64,000 bases of DNA from Gimesia aquarii (GCF_007748195.1 NZ_CP037920.1:5919800-5983799); one strand, 5' to 3'; counted from the stretch's first letter, positions 20,507 to 29,440 are shown. Program-made: numbers and translations. The notes: generated by a model from the sequence alone, not told the origin.

Positions 20507-23206
20507 TTAACGGGTGAACCCAACGTAGAAGCTGAAGACCTGTGTTTCGTCGAATGTCTCTTTTGCCAATGGAACAGCAAAATCCAAAGCTACTGGAACA
20601 GGTCCCATTGCAGGAACTGTTAAACGAAGACCGGCACCCACAGAAACACGGAACTGATCGAGAGAAACACTTTCTTCAACGGTACCAAAATCACTGAAGA
20701 ACACCATTTGGATCATCTCATCGGCAGTAATCGGAACCATATACTGTGCACTACCGAGGAAGCTCCATCGACCACCTACAGCAATTCCATTTTCCCGTGG
20801 TGTGACTCCACGGAATTCAAAACCACGGAAGGTCTGGAAACCACCGGCATAGTATCGTTCAAATACGGGAGTATCTGAATCGGTCCAACCCAGCGAGGCA
20901 CTGATAGAGAGGATATGACGTCCGCCACCATCGGGGCGACTGAAAAGAGTAAAATATTGACTGGCATTGGTTTCCAGGCGACTATAATCAAAATCTCCAA
21001 CAGCTTGCTCGACTGCAGCTTCGAAAATATGTCCTTCTGCCGGTAGAAACGCTGCATCACGTGTATCATGTGTGGCAGCAATTCGGAATGTATTCAGCAA
21101 ATTATTACCCACAGACTGTTGAACGATGGGAGGAGTAGGTGTGCGCGGGTTTCGCAGGTCGACATTTTCCAGTCGGAACTGTCCGTTAATTGACCACTCT
21201 TGAGTCAATTGACGCCCCAGAGTCAAACGTGTACCTACGCGTTCTTCATCCCAATCTTCATAGAATCGTGTGAAGTAAAAACCACTGACTCCCAAACTGA
21301 AATTGGTATCCAGGAAATAAGGATCGGTCCAGTTGAGTAAATACCGGCTGACCTGATCACCGGGAACTGCTTCCGCACGGAAACGTTGTCCGCCACCACG
21401 CCAAGCAGTACCGTCCAGCAGATCTTCTATGCTACGGGGAGGTCTTAGAATATCAAAGTTTTCTTCCTGCAGAACGATTGAACCAACAACCCCAGCATCA
21501 CTGTTGACGCCGACTCCAAACATCAAACGGCCAGTACGGCTTTCGGAAGCATAAACATCCAAATCCACCCAACCCGGTTGTTGCTGGGGAAATTCGGTTC
21601 CCATTGGGTCGCCGAGTGGGCTGTTGCCAAATAAAGGATTCAGAGGTTCTGGAATGCCATTATCGTAATTTTGTCCGCGAAATATTTTGTTTTGTCCACG
21701 AAATATTTTCTGGGTTCGATTTTGTTCGTTTAAAATACCGTCATCGTAAATTTGCCCACGTTCATAATCTTGGTCAAGTTCGTTGTATCGAGTACGTTTT
21801 ATATTTTGGTCACGTTCATTATTTTGACCTCGCAAAACATCGTTTTTGCGACTGCTAATCACTTCGCGTTGCGGGTCGACTTTTGTTACGTTAATCCGTG
21901 GCCCATTTTGACCTTTTTCAAAAACATGTCCCCCTTCGATACGACGTTTACTCTTTTGAATCAAACGTTGATTCGCCAGATCACCGGGTGCGACAAGCAG
22001 AGGATTTGTCAAAACAGAACTCTTAGTACGCGGATTATCACCAGCGATATGTGGTGTAATACGTCGAATTCGATACGGTTTATCTTCATTGATCTGATAG
22101 ACCAAATCGACTTGGCCTGGTGCTTCCAAAAATCGGGGAACCGGATTCACTTTTGCAAATAAATGCCCTATTTCTCCATATCTTGTGGTTAGTTTATCAA
22201 CATCCTTTGAAAGAGTACGACTGTTGAAAAACTCTCCCGAGACTAATTTAAAATCGTCGCGAATTTCTTCTTCCGAGAAAATCCGATTTCCCTGAATCAG
22301 AATTTCACGAATTTTGTAGCGTTTACCCTCGTTAACCGTATATTCAATTTGAACGCGAGAACGATCTTTGTTATAGCCTACCTTTTCCTTAATTTTCACA
22401 TCGAAAAAACCCAGACCGTTGTAGTATTGCTTCAGAGAAATTAGATCATCTTCGACTGTGGAAGGATCATATTTTCCTCCCAGAATACTCAGACCAAGAG
22501 GCGCTTTTTTGGTTTGCAGTTTTGTTTTAAGCACACCTGAGCTGACAAATTTGTTACCTCGGAATTTGATTCCCGAAACAACAACCTTGGGGCCTTCTTT
22601 GATCTCGAAAATCACTTCACGATCATCGGCAAGACCTCCTTTGACGAGTGTAATCTCGGCAAAACGATATCCGCGTTCTACATAAAGCTGCTTAATCCGA
22701 TGTACTGATTCCTGATTTGCAGAAACATCAAACGGGGAACCGACTTTTAAACCGGTTGTCGCTTCCAGGCGTTTGGTTTTGACTTTCTTATTACCACGAA
22801 ATTCGACCTTCTCAACAATGGGACGTTCTTTGACCTTGAAGATCAACACCAAACCTTGTTCCGTTTTTCGATAAACGGGCTCCACGCTGGAAAACCAACG
22901 GGTCGCAAAGAGGAGTCGCATATCTTCAAGAACTTGTGTGCGTGAGGCAGGTCGGCCGCGTTGGCTTTTGGTCTTTTGTAAAATCGAGAGTGCTGGAATG
23001 GACTCATTTCCTTCCACGCGGATGTCGAAAAGAGGTTCATCCAAGGATATGGTGCTCTTTTTTCCTTCCTGCGCAGAGGCTGACTTCATCACAGGAATAT
23101 TCCCGTTGATGCAGACTCCGAACAAAATAATCTGTACCAGGATCAGGCTTGATGCCCATCGCAATGCGTTACCGCATCTGGTGTCAGATAAGACACCTCT
23201 TATCAT
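20507..23206 (-). CDS. bamA: BamA/Omp85 outer-membrane assembly protein
   Basis: An 899-residue protein with signal peptide (LILVQIILFGVCINGN, ending near SASAQ), a series of POTRA domains (for example RPIVEKVEFRGNKKVKTKRL, KVVVSGIKFRGNKFVS, YKIREILIQGNRIFSEEEI) and a C-terminal beta barrel of the surface antigen/Omp85 type, ending in FSFYVGFTR with the terminal aromatic residue typical of outer-membrane proteins. It folds barrel proteins into the outer membrane, so it argues for a true outer membrane in this planctomycete. I chose the ATG at 23206 because it gives a proper signal peptide; the frame is open up to 23461. Between POTRA and barrel sits an unusual Asn/Asp/Arg/Gln-rich insertion. 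Confidence 0.9.
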   Translation of the reverse strand: MIRGVLSDTRCGNALRWASSLILVQIILFGVCINGNIPVMKSASAQEGKKSTISLDEPLFDIRVEGNESIPALSILQKTKSQRGRPASRTQVLEDMRLLFATRWFSSVEPVYRKTEQGLVLIFKVKERPIVEKVEFRGNKKVKTKRLEATTGLKVGSPFDVSANQESVHRIKQLYVERGYRFAEITLVKGGLADDREVIFEIKEGPKVVVSGIKFRGNKFVSSGVLKTKLQTKKAPLGLSILGGKYDPSTVEDDLISLKQYYNGLGFFDVKIKEKVGYNKDRSRVQIEYTVNEGKRYKIREILIQGNRIFSEEEIRDDFKLVSGEFFNSRTLSKDVDKLTTRYGEIGHLFAKVNPVPRFLEAPGQVDLVYQINEDKPYRIRRITPHIAGDNPRTKSSVLTNPLLVAPGDLANQRLIQKSKRRIEGGHVFEKGQNGPRINVTKVDPQREVISSRKNDVLRGQNNERDQNIKRTRYNELDQDYERGQIYDDGILNEQNRTQKIFRGQNKIFRGQNYDNGIPEPLNPLFGNSPLGDPMGTEFPQQQPGWVDLDVYASESRTGRLMFGVGVNSDAGVVGSIVLQEENFDILRPPRSIEDLLDGTAWRGGGQRFRAEAVPGDQVSRYLLNWTDPYFLDTNFSLGVSGFYFTRFYEDWDEERVGTRLTLGRQLTQEWSINGQFRLENVDLRNPRTPTPPIVQQSVGNNLLNTFRIAATHDTRDAAFLPAEGHIFEAAVEQAVGDFDYSRLETNASQYFTLFSRPDGGGRHILSISASLGWTDSDTPVFERYYAGGFQTFRGFEFRGVTPRENGIAVGGRWSFLGSAQYMVPITADEMIQMVFFSDFGTVEESVSLDQFRVSVGAGLRLTVPAMGPVPVALDFAVPLAKETFDETQVFSFYVGFTR
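21669..21710 (-). repeat. Two tandem 21-bp repeats inside the bamA insertion
   Basis: Two adjacent 21-base copies (21669-21689 and 21690-21710) differ at two positions. They encode the heptapeptide KIFRGQN twice. Further RGQN/RGQI/RDQN variants flank them, so the insertion seems to have grown by repeat duplication. Confidence 0.85.
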
Positions 23207-23572
23207 GTCGAATCCAATTGTAATTTTTGCGAGAAAAGATACGAGGTTCACTTCTGTGTGACAGGTTGAAAATCTCTTTTTCAATGGCCCTGTGATCTCA
23301 GGGAGGAAATGAGAAAAGGGAGTGTTAGACAGGAAATGTTCCCTCCGGTTAACAGTGGGTTGCGTACAAATAACGAAAATTGAAAACAGCCGCAAGATGA
23401 GTTTCTCAATGACGATCAGAATTGATGACATCAATTGAAAAAAGTACCTTTTGAGGCGCAATTACTTGTAAGACTTACAAATTTTGTTGCGCTTAGAGCA
23501 CGAGAAATGGAGACCGAAAAGGCGAAGTGAAGTGAATTGACTGAATTGATTGACGATAATCAGATCCACTTG
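23207..23572. other. Leader region of bamA with a 17-bp palindrome
   Basis: A 366-base gap between the anti-sigma gene and bamA. AATTGATG (23420-23427) and CATCAATT (23429-23436) form a perfect palindrome around one central base, a possible regulator site about 215 bases upstream of the bamA start. The bamA frame remains open through much of the gap, but the peptide there has no resemblance to BamA. Confidence 0.4.
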
Positions 23573-24181
23573 CTAGTCAGTGTTTGAACTTAAGTGACAG
23601 GCAACACAGGACAAAACCACATTGCTGGCTGATATTTTATCCATTTCTGTCCGGAAAGTTCGATTCGCTTTCTCTTCACGCTGGGTGATCCAGAGGCAAG
23701 ACTGTTGTTTCTGTAAATTATTTGCTCCTATGGGGATGTGATTTTCGGGAGCAAATGTAGAAACTCCCCACCCCATTAGAATTCCAGCAAATAGAATCAA
23801 TGCTGCGTTCATAAGCCGTCTTTGATAAAGCTTTGATTTTGCAGACCGTTTTGTAAGTTGAGGCGATTCTGCTTCTGCCCTTAAACGTGTTGCCGCTTGA
23901 TCCGCCATCCGTACAGATTCTGCAGACAAAAATGGATGCCCAGCTTGTGGGAAAAGATCGGACGAATTCTGATCCTGAGTCTGATGAAGATCAGTACCGT
24001 ACTCGTTAAAATCATCGACTGCCATATCAGCATCTAGAATCTGATGAAATGTATCCAATGCTGGCGCAAGAGTTTCTTTCATCTGCCGACAGCGAGAGCA
24101 CAATTGAAGATGCCATTGCAACTCTTCGCAATTGTGATCAGTGGGATGAGTAATTAGATCAAACGCTTCGTCACAGTTCAT
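23573..24181 (-). CDS. Anti-sigma factor with zinc-finger (ZAS-like) domain
   Basis: A 202-residue protein. The N-terminal HLQLCSRCRQ provides the HxxxCxxC motif of zinc-binding anti-sigma domains, preceded by the typical MNCDEAFDLI opening. A membrane helix lies near residues 128-146 (LMNAALILFAGILMGWGVS). The periplasmic tail contains a CVACHL motif near the C-terminus; CxxCH is the haem-attachment signature of c-type cytochromes, here with only one copy and no obvious axial Met. Its start overlaps the stop of the sigma factor gene as ATGA, the usual arrangement for a sigma/anti-sigma pair. Confidence 0.8.
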   Translation of the reverse strand: MNCDEAFDLITHPTDHNCEELQWHLQLCSRCRQMKETLAPALDTFHQILDADMAVDDFNEYGTDLHQTQDQNSSDLFPQAGHPFLSAESVRMADQAATRLRAEAESPQLTKRSAKSKLYQRRLMNAALILFAGILMGWGVSTFAPENHIPIGANNLQKQQSCLWITQREEKANRTFRTEMDKISASNVVLSCVACHLSSNTD

Positions 24182-24756
24182 GATGCATCTCCTTCCGAAG
24201 TCGAAGCTTCAGAAAAACGATGAGCCAGTTGAAGCAATCCGTTTTTCACACGTATTTTTGCTGCAGACAAACTACAATCCATGGTTAAAGCAATCTCAGT
24301 AAATTTCATTCCGCCGAAAAAACGCAATCGCAACGCATCGGCTTGCACTTCCGGCAATTCATGCAGGTATCGCGCCAATAGCGCAAATTGTTCCGTTTTC
24401 AAGGCAATTTGTAAGGGAGTCTCTGACGAACTGGGTTCTGGTATCACAACATCATCAGTCATTGACGAATGACTAATTTCACGCGGCGAACGCTGTTCTC
24501 GCTTATAATGACGACGACACAAGTTTAAAAAAATAGTCCAGAGCCACGTCGAAAATGCAAATGAAGGGTTATAGGTCTCACGGGCAGCGAATGCAGACAA
24601 AAATGCTTCCTGCACCAAATCTTCAGCCGCTGAAAATTTTCCGAATTTACTCCAGGCAAATCGTAACAGACGCTTACGATAACGTATCACCAACTCATCG
24701 AACAGAAGATACTCTCCTGCACAGACGCGTTTCATAATGGTGGCATCGTCATACAT
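24178..24756 (-). CDS. ECF-family RNA polymerase sigma factor
   Basis: A 192-residue sigma factor. Region 2 is seen in FDELVIRYRKRLLRFAWSKFG and AAEDLVQEAFLSAFAARETY. Region 4 is seen in LPEVQADALRLRFFGGMKFTEIALTM followed by SLSAAKIRVKNGLLQLA, the helix-turn-helix that reads the -35 element. Overlap with the anti-sigma gene shows they form one regulatory unit. It directly follows no H4MPT gene on the same strand without a gap (152 bases to mtdB), so whether it controls C1 genes or bamA is open. Confidence 0.9.
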   Translation of the reverse strand: MYDDATIMKRVCAGEYLLFDELVIRYRKRLLRFAWSKFGKFSAAEDLVQEAFLSAFAARETYNPSFAFSTWLWTIFLNLCRRHYKREQRSPREISHSSMTDDVVIPEPSSSETPLQIALKTEQFALLARYLHELPEVQADALRLRFFGGMKFTEIALTMDCSLSAAKIRVKNGLLQLAHRFSEASTSEGDAS

Positions 24757-24908
24757 GAAAATGATCCGGAAGTTAAACTGCTATAGCTCCAAGAGCTTAC
24801 AAAACGCATTTCCCTTATTTGGAAGTGTATTCTCAACTCACCAATTCTATCGAGACTCAGAGAGTCGATGCAACCTGAATCGTTCATTCTCCAGTTCTTA
24901 AGTAGCAT

Positions 24909-25772
24909 TTATTCTTTGAGATCAACGCCAATCTGGTAAATTTCTTCGGTGTCAAGCAGGAGATCATTCGATTCAAATAGCTTTTGGATGGCCGCTTTAT
25001 GAATCTTCATCTTTGTACCTCCTGCTCCAATCGCTCCGTAACAGAGAACCCCTTCCCGATCTGTAGCCTTATCCATCACGTCAACTTCCTCTATCCCCGC
25101 TGGTGGAACCGCATTCAAATCAATGATAACTTTAAGCTGCTTCATCGGCTTCCAACAGGCTGCCGGGAGCAGTTTCACCCCCGCTGCACCAGCGGAAATA
25201 ATGAGGTTTGTATCCTGATTGACTGCTTCAATCTGCTTGTGGTCTTTTAAAGAGAGGGCTTTTAATTGTGCTCCTTCCACAACAGTCGTAATTGCATCAC
25301 AGGTAGCCTGAGCGCGCTCTTCAGAACGGGAAGCCACAATCACATTTGCCCCGCGTTTTGCCAGCAATTGTGCTGCACGCTGACCAACTGGACCGGTTCC
25401 TCCCAAAATCAATGCAGTCGTTTCAGAAAAGTTGAGATGCTTCCCCGCCGCCAAGACTGCAGCGGCCGCTGTCGTATTGGAGCCATTGGAATCAATCATT
25501 ACGGAGACACGAACCGGGCTGAAAAACAACTCTTGAACTCTTTGAAAGAGTGTCTCCCCTTCCTGAATCTGGCTCCCCCCCACAAACAACGCCGTGTGAT
25601 GCAGGTCTTTAGCCCCGCGAGTAAACATCGCTCCATGTACCAACGGTGTCACATTTTCAGGCGTGATATTACCGTAACTCATCAACTCATCAACACCAGC
25701 GTCGATGGCGACAACACGATCAAATGTGCTGGGCTGCGCATCAGTATCCAGTTGAATCAAAATCTTTTTCAT
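24909..25772 (-). CDS. mtdB: Methylene-tetrahydromethanopterin dehydrogenase
   Basis: A 287-residue NAD(P)-dependent methylene-H4MPT dehydrogenase, oxidising methylene-H4MPT to methenyl-H4MPT in the formaldehyde oxidation route. The opening MKKILIQLDTDAQPSTFDRVVAID and the segment VSVMIDSNGSNTTAAAAVLA are family signatures. ALILGGTGPVGQRAAQLLAKRG is the Rossmann dinucleotide-binding loop, followed by VIVASRSEER, where Ser/Arg after the second strand is compatible with NADP use. The ATG at 25772 gives the canonical N-terminus; the open frame upstream overlaps a terminator hairpin and is not coding. It lies just downstream of fae. MtdB versus MtdC-type naming is uncertain. Confidence 0.9.
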   Translation of the reverse strand: MKKILIQLDTDAQPSTFDRVVAIDAGVDELMSYGNITPENVTPLVHGAMFTRGAKDLHHTALFVGGSQIQEGETLFQRVQELFFSPVRVSVMIDSNGSNTTAAAAVLAAGKHLNFSETTALILGGTGPVGQRAAQLLAKRGANVIVASRSEERAQATCDAITTVVEGAQLKALSLKDHKQIEAVNQDTNLIISAGAAGVKLLPAACWKPMKQLKVIIDLNAVPPAGIEEVDVMDKATDREGVLCYGAIGAGGTKMKIHKAAIQKLFESNDLLLDTEEIYQIGVDLKE

Positions 25773-25819
25773 GTTAGTTCTGAAACTCATCAAAGCCAGG
25801 AAATTGTAATAGACAGAAC

Positions 25820-25851
25820 GAAAAACCCCTGCTCTAAATGAACAGGGGTCT
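25820..25851 (-). terminator. Intrinsic terminator between fae and mtdB
   Basis: Read on the minus strand, GACCCCTG and CAGGGGT form a stem over a loop of about 11 bases, followed directly by TTTTT. It lies 30-60 bases after the fae stop and 48 bases before the mtdB start, so it should end or attenuate the fae transcript before mtdB. Confidence 0.8.
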
Positions 25852-25880
25852 GAATTCGATCTTTCCACCTCATCAGAAAT

Positions 25881-26378
25881 TTATCCAGCGTAGAAGGGAT
25901 GCGAGGCTTCACTCTTCTTGGCTAGCATTTCGTCAGCAGAAGGCTCGCTTTTCATGGCGCGAGCAATTGCTTCCTTGGTGGCTTCATAATTGTAATCAAA
26001 GATCTTCTTGTCATCATCTGCTTCCCAGTGAATGAATACACCACAGACAATCACGAGATCTTCACACTGGTCTTTGGGAATGACACCTGCTTCAACACTG
26101 TCTGCAACAGCTTTTGCAACAGCGTACTGAGCGGGTCCAAACATTTGAACTGCTTGCTTAGCCCCTTTAATAGTTACCTTTGTCACCATAACTGTAGCAG
26201 GTTTCACAGCCAAGTTAGGTGAGAGTACCGCAAGCAGATTGCTATGTCCCATTTTCTGGCTGGAGAGAGCATTTGCAAAAGCCACTCCGACAGGACCATT
26301 TTTGTCACCAATCAATAAATCGATATGAGAAACTTCATTACCTTCACCAACAAGTGACTCACCGACAAACATTGACAT
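25881..26378 (-). CDS. fae: Formaldehyde-activating enzyme
   Basis: A 165-residue Fae protein, which condenses formaldehyde with tetrahydromethanopterin to methylene-H4MPT. Near-invariant segments are SMFVGESLVGEGNEVSHIDL (His at position 18 corresponds to the catalytic His17 of the Methylobacterium enzyme), GPVGVAFANAL, LLAVLSPNLAVKPATVMV and GPAQYAVAKAVADSV. The ATG at 26378 is preceded by GGAG at a good distance, one of the clearest ribosome-binding sites in the window. It supplies the substrate for the mtdB product encoded next. A strong hairpin terminator follows, so fae can be expressed more highly than mtdB. Confidence 0.96.
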   Translation of the reverse strand: MSMFVGESLVGEGNEVSHIDLLIGDKNGPVGVAFANALSSQKMGHSNLLAVLSPNLAVKPATVMVTKVTIKGAKQAVQMFGPAQYAVAKAVADSVEAGVIPKDQCEDLVIVCGVFIHWEADDDKKIFDYNYEATKEAIARAMKSEPSADEMLAKKSEASHPFYAG

Positions 26379-26619
26379 TCTTCGTTCTCCATTTCGTATT
26401 AGGTTCTTACAATTATGTGCAGTGCACAAATTAAAACGGATCACGAATACCGCAGTCCTGGAGGGACGACGAAGCAAACTCTCGTTTTGATTCGCCTTGG
26501 ATCATTCGTAGCCTGTCCTATTTAATAACAATTTAAGAACAGAATTGCCAGTAATCCGCTAGAATTCACACTAAATCCTCATAAAATTATTATCTCCTAC
26601 TCCCCCAAATCACAATTTG

Positions 26620-27957
26620 ATGAATAAACAAGAACAAATAGAAATTCCAAAGAACCCTGAGCTACTCATTGTTGGAGCGAGCACACGAGCTGCCGCATGT
26701 TCTGCCCTGCGTGCCCAATTCCAACCGCTCTGTGTAGATCAATATGCCGACCAGGACCTTCGTGAAATTGCGCAAGTACTCCCCAAAACAAGCGATGACT
26801 CAAATTGGTTGCAGGCCCTTGACGAACATACTTCAATGGAGTGGATCTATACTGGGGGAATGGAAAATCATCCGAACTTCATCGAGCAAATCAGTCGAAA
26901 ACATCATCTGCGAGGCTGTGATCCAGAAAGTCTATCTTATGCCCGAGATCCTTTTTTTCTGGAAGAAATCCTGGCGCGAGCAAAAGTCCAAACCCCCACC
27001 TGCTTTAAGGCTGATTCCAAGCCAGATGGTAATTTGAAATGGTTGAGTAAACCAATACATGGTTCAGGAGGCCACGGAATCCATTTTGTGGACGCTAACT
27101 CTTCAAAGTCTCTTAGAAACAAAGCTTGCTATGTACAGCGCTACCAACCTGGAATTCCACTTTCGGCCCTGTTTATAGCATTTCACCACATCTCTGTTTT
27201 AGTGGGTATTTCCATGCAATTTATTGGAAATGCCGCTCTCAATGCGAAACCATTTCAATTTTGTGGCGGAATGACTCTCAAAACGGTTCCTGCCTCATGG
27301 AATCAAGCAATTGTGGAACTGGGGCAAACGATTGCACAGAAGTGTCACATACAGGGCATTTTTGGCTGCGATCTGATCCTGGATCCAATGCAAGAAAATC
27401 GGATCTGGTTGAATGAAGTTAACCCGCGCTATACAGCGATAACTGAATTATTTGAACTACAATCTCAGCTTCCAATCCTATATTGGCACATGGCCGCCTG
27501 TCGCACCTTTGAAGAGCAAAAGATAAATCTTGAGACACCGTTACAACTACGGAAACTGCTCCTAAAAGCCCAAAACCAACCGCAACCACAAATTGCCAAA
27601 GGGATTCTCTACGCGGCTCAGGATATGACTTGCCCTTACATTGATTGGAACCACAATTTGTCAAAAGACCTTTACCAAATCCCGGAACTCGCTGATATCC
27701 CCCATCCAGGAACAGACATTCAAAACGGTTCTCCTATCTGTTCAGTTTATGGAGTCGGAGAGAACCACCAATCCTGTCTACAGTCACTGGCTGAGAGAAT
27801 CGTCCAGTATTCGCGGCTTTTTCAAGCGGATTCCCGGAGAGAAAACAACGCGAAAGCTGTCTTTAACAAGCTATGGCCTGAAATGAAAACAGAAAACTCC
27901 CTTTTTTCCCGTTTTTTCACAAGCGAGAATGAATCGCATTCGTTTCTTGAAGATTGA
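26620..27957 (+). CDS. ATP-grasp domain protein associated with H4MPT genes
   Basis: A 445-residue protein. The N-terminal PELLIVGASTRAAACSALRAQF is a Rossmann-like pre-ATP-grasp domain. The ATP-grasp part includes KWLSKPIHGSGGHGIHFV (glycine-rich ATP loop), CYVQRYQPGIPLSALFIAF and IFGCDLILD followed by IWLNEVNPRYTA, where the E-x-N motif binds Mg-ATP. ATP-grasp genes occur in bacterial methanopterin clusters and are thought to act in cofactor synthesis, possibly by adding an amino acid. Here it is divergent from fae, with a 241-base shared control region. The ATG at 26620 was chosen over the adjoining TTG at 26617. Exact substrate unknown. Confidence 0.78.
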   Translation: MNKQEQIEIPKNPELLIVGASTRAAACSALRAQFQPLCVDQYADQDLREIAQVLPKTSDDSNWLQALDEHTSMEWIYTGGMENHPNFIEQISRKHHLRGCDPESLSYARDPFFLEEILARAKVQTPTCFKADSKPDGNLKWLSKPIHGSGGHGIHFVDANSSKSLRNKACYVQRYQPGIPLSALFIAFHHISVLVGISMQFIGNAALNAKPFQFCGGMTLKTVPASWNQAIVELGQTIAQKCHIQGIFGCDLILDPMQENRIWLNEVNPRYTAITELFELQSQLPILYWHMAACRTFEEQKINLETPLQLRKLLLKAQNQPQPQIAKGILYAAQDMTCPYIDWNHNLSKDLYQIPELADIPHPGTDIQNGSPICSVYGVGENHQSCLQSLAERIVQYSRLFQADSRRENNAKAVFNKLWPEMKTENSLFSRFFTSENESHSFLED

Positions 27958-28020
27958 ACGAAATGGTTATAAAATCAACTTAGGAATTGACATTTTAGCA
28001 GATGATCTACAAAACAAAAA

Positions 28021-28042
28021 ATAAACCATTGCAATGGTTTAT
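28021..28042. repeat. Perfect 22-bp palindrome upstream of the enolase-family gene
   Basis: ATAAACCATT, then GC, then AATGGTTTAT: every base pairs. It ends 30 bases before the ATG at 28073 and follows an A-rich stretch. There is no T-run on the plus strand, so it is more likely an operator than a terminator. Confidence 0.75.
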
Positions 28043-28072
28043 CACGCAGCATGAAGGATTAATTACAGAGCG

Positions 28073-29425
28073 ATGTCCAAGTCAACTGATATCAAAATTG
28101 TTGAGGCGAAATTTTCAACTGAAGAAGTTCCATTTCGTACCCCTCTGAAATTCGGTGGACGAGTAATGGACAGCAGTGTCCTGTTAAATGTGGAAGTCGT
28201 CGTTGAAACACGCAATGGAAAACAGGGTATCGGAATTGGCAGCATGCCTGCTGGAAACATCTGGGCCTGGCCATCAACTGTTGTCAGCCCCGATGACGGC
28301 CTGAAGGCCATGATAGCTTTCCTGGAAGAAGCTGTCGAAATTGCAAATATCTGTCCGGAAATTGCGCACCCGATTGATCTGATGTATCACATTTCGGCTG
28401 AATACCATTTCATGGGAAAAAAACTTTCGAAAAAACTAGGCCTTGAGGAGGAAATTCCTGAGCTGGCCCAGCTTGTCGCATCCAGTCCACTAGATGCAGC
28501 TATTCATGATGGTTTTGGACGCGCGAATCATATCAACAGCTATAATGGCCTCTCCTCGGAATATATGAATTATGATCTGACGGAATACCTGGACGATCAA
28601 TTCCAGGGAGAATACCTGGATCAGTACACACTCCGAGATCCCAAACCAACGCTGCCGCTCTACCATCTTGTGGGAGCGCTAGATCCAATTACTGAAGCCG
28701 ATGTTTCTGAACGCATTGATGATGGTTTACCCGAGACACTGGGAGAGTGGATCAAAGCAGACGGGCTGACCCATCTCAAAATCAAGCTCTCTGGCGATAA
28801 TCTCGACTGGGATATCAGCCGTGTGATTGCTATTGAAAATGAAGCAGTCAAAGCACAAGGAGAACGAGGGCAAGATACCTGGTTTTACTCGCTGGATTTT
28901 AATGAGAAATGTGAAAATGTAGATTATGTTCTCGACTTTTTAAACAAGATACGCGAGCAGACACCGGCTGCCTTTGATCGAGTTCAATATATCGAACAAC
29001 CCACAAATCGGGACCTCAAAGCCAATCCGGAAAATAAAATGCATGAAGCAGCCAAGATCAAACCAGTGGTTATTGATGAATCTCTGGTCGACTATGATTC
29101 GCTGTTACTAAGTCGCGACCTGGGTTATTCAGGTGTCGCTTTAAAAGCCTGCAAAGGTCAAACGGAATCTCTGTTTTTGGGAGCTGCCGCGCAGAAGTTT
29201 GATATGTTTCTCTGTGTGCAGGATTTAACTTGCTGCGGTTATTCTTTCCTGCATTCTGCCAGTTTAGCGGCTCGGATTCCAACCATTGCTGCAATAGAAG
29301 GTAATGGACGCCAATATTGCCCTGGCCCAAACAAAAAGTGGGCACGCTCTTATCCTGGTATGTTTAACATTACTGATGGCACAGTCAAAACAGCCGAACT
29401 CAACGGTGATGGTCTCGGATTCTAA
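28073..29425 (+). CDS. Enolase-superfamily (mandelate racemase/muconate lactonizing) protein
   Basis: A 450-residue protein with the N-terminal capping domain (PFRTPLKFGGRVMDSSVLLNV) and a modified TIM barrel. Catalytic features are the KIK motif in THLKIKLSGD and the metal ligands Asp in SLDFNE, Glu in YIEQP and Asp/Glu in VVIDESL, with Lys in VALKACKGQ on the other face. These enzymes abstract a proton next to a carboxylate: racemases, dehydratases, cycloisomerases. The protein is longer than most members (about 370), with an insertion around residues 110-190. It follows the ATP-grasp gene by 115 bases, but nothing ties it to C1 metabolism. Substrate unknown. Confidence 0.82.
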   Translation: MSKSTDIKIVEAKFSTEEVPFRTPLKFGGRVMDSSVLLNVEVVVETRNGKQGIGIGSMPAGNIWAWPSTVVSPDDGLKAMIAFLEEAVEIANICPEIAHPIDLMYHISAEYHFMGKKLSKKLGLEEEIPELAQLVASSPLDAAIHDGFGRANHINSYNGLSSEYMNYDLTEYLDDQFQGEYLDQYTLRDPKPTLPLYHLVGALDPITEADVSERIDDGLPETLGEWIKADGLTHLKIKLSGDNLDWDISRVIAIENEAVKAQGERGQDTWFYSLDFNEKCENVDYVLDFLNKIREQTPAAFDRVQYIEQPTNRDLKANPENKMHEAAKIKPVVIDESLVDYDSLLLSRDLGYSGVALKACKGQTESLFLGAAAQKFDMFLCVQDLTCCGYSFLHSASLAARIPTIAAIEGNGRQYCPGPNKKWARSYPGMFNITDGTVKTAELNGDGLGF

Positions 29426-29440
29426 GCACAAGAAACACTT

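Noticed and set aside
23207-23461. N-terminal extension of BamA to the TTG-like start at 23461
   Set aside because: The extra 85 residues precede a normal signal peptide and have no likeness to BamA; the ATG at 23206 gives the expected exported protein.
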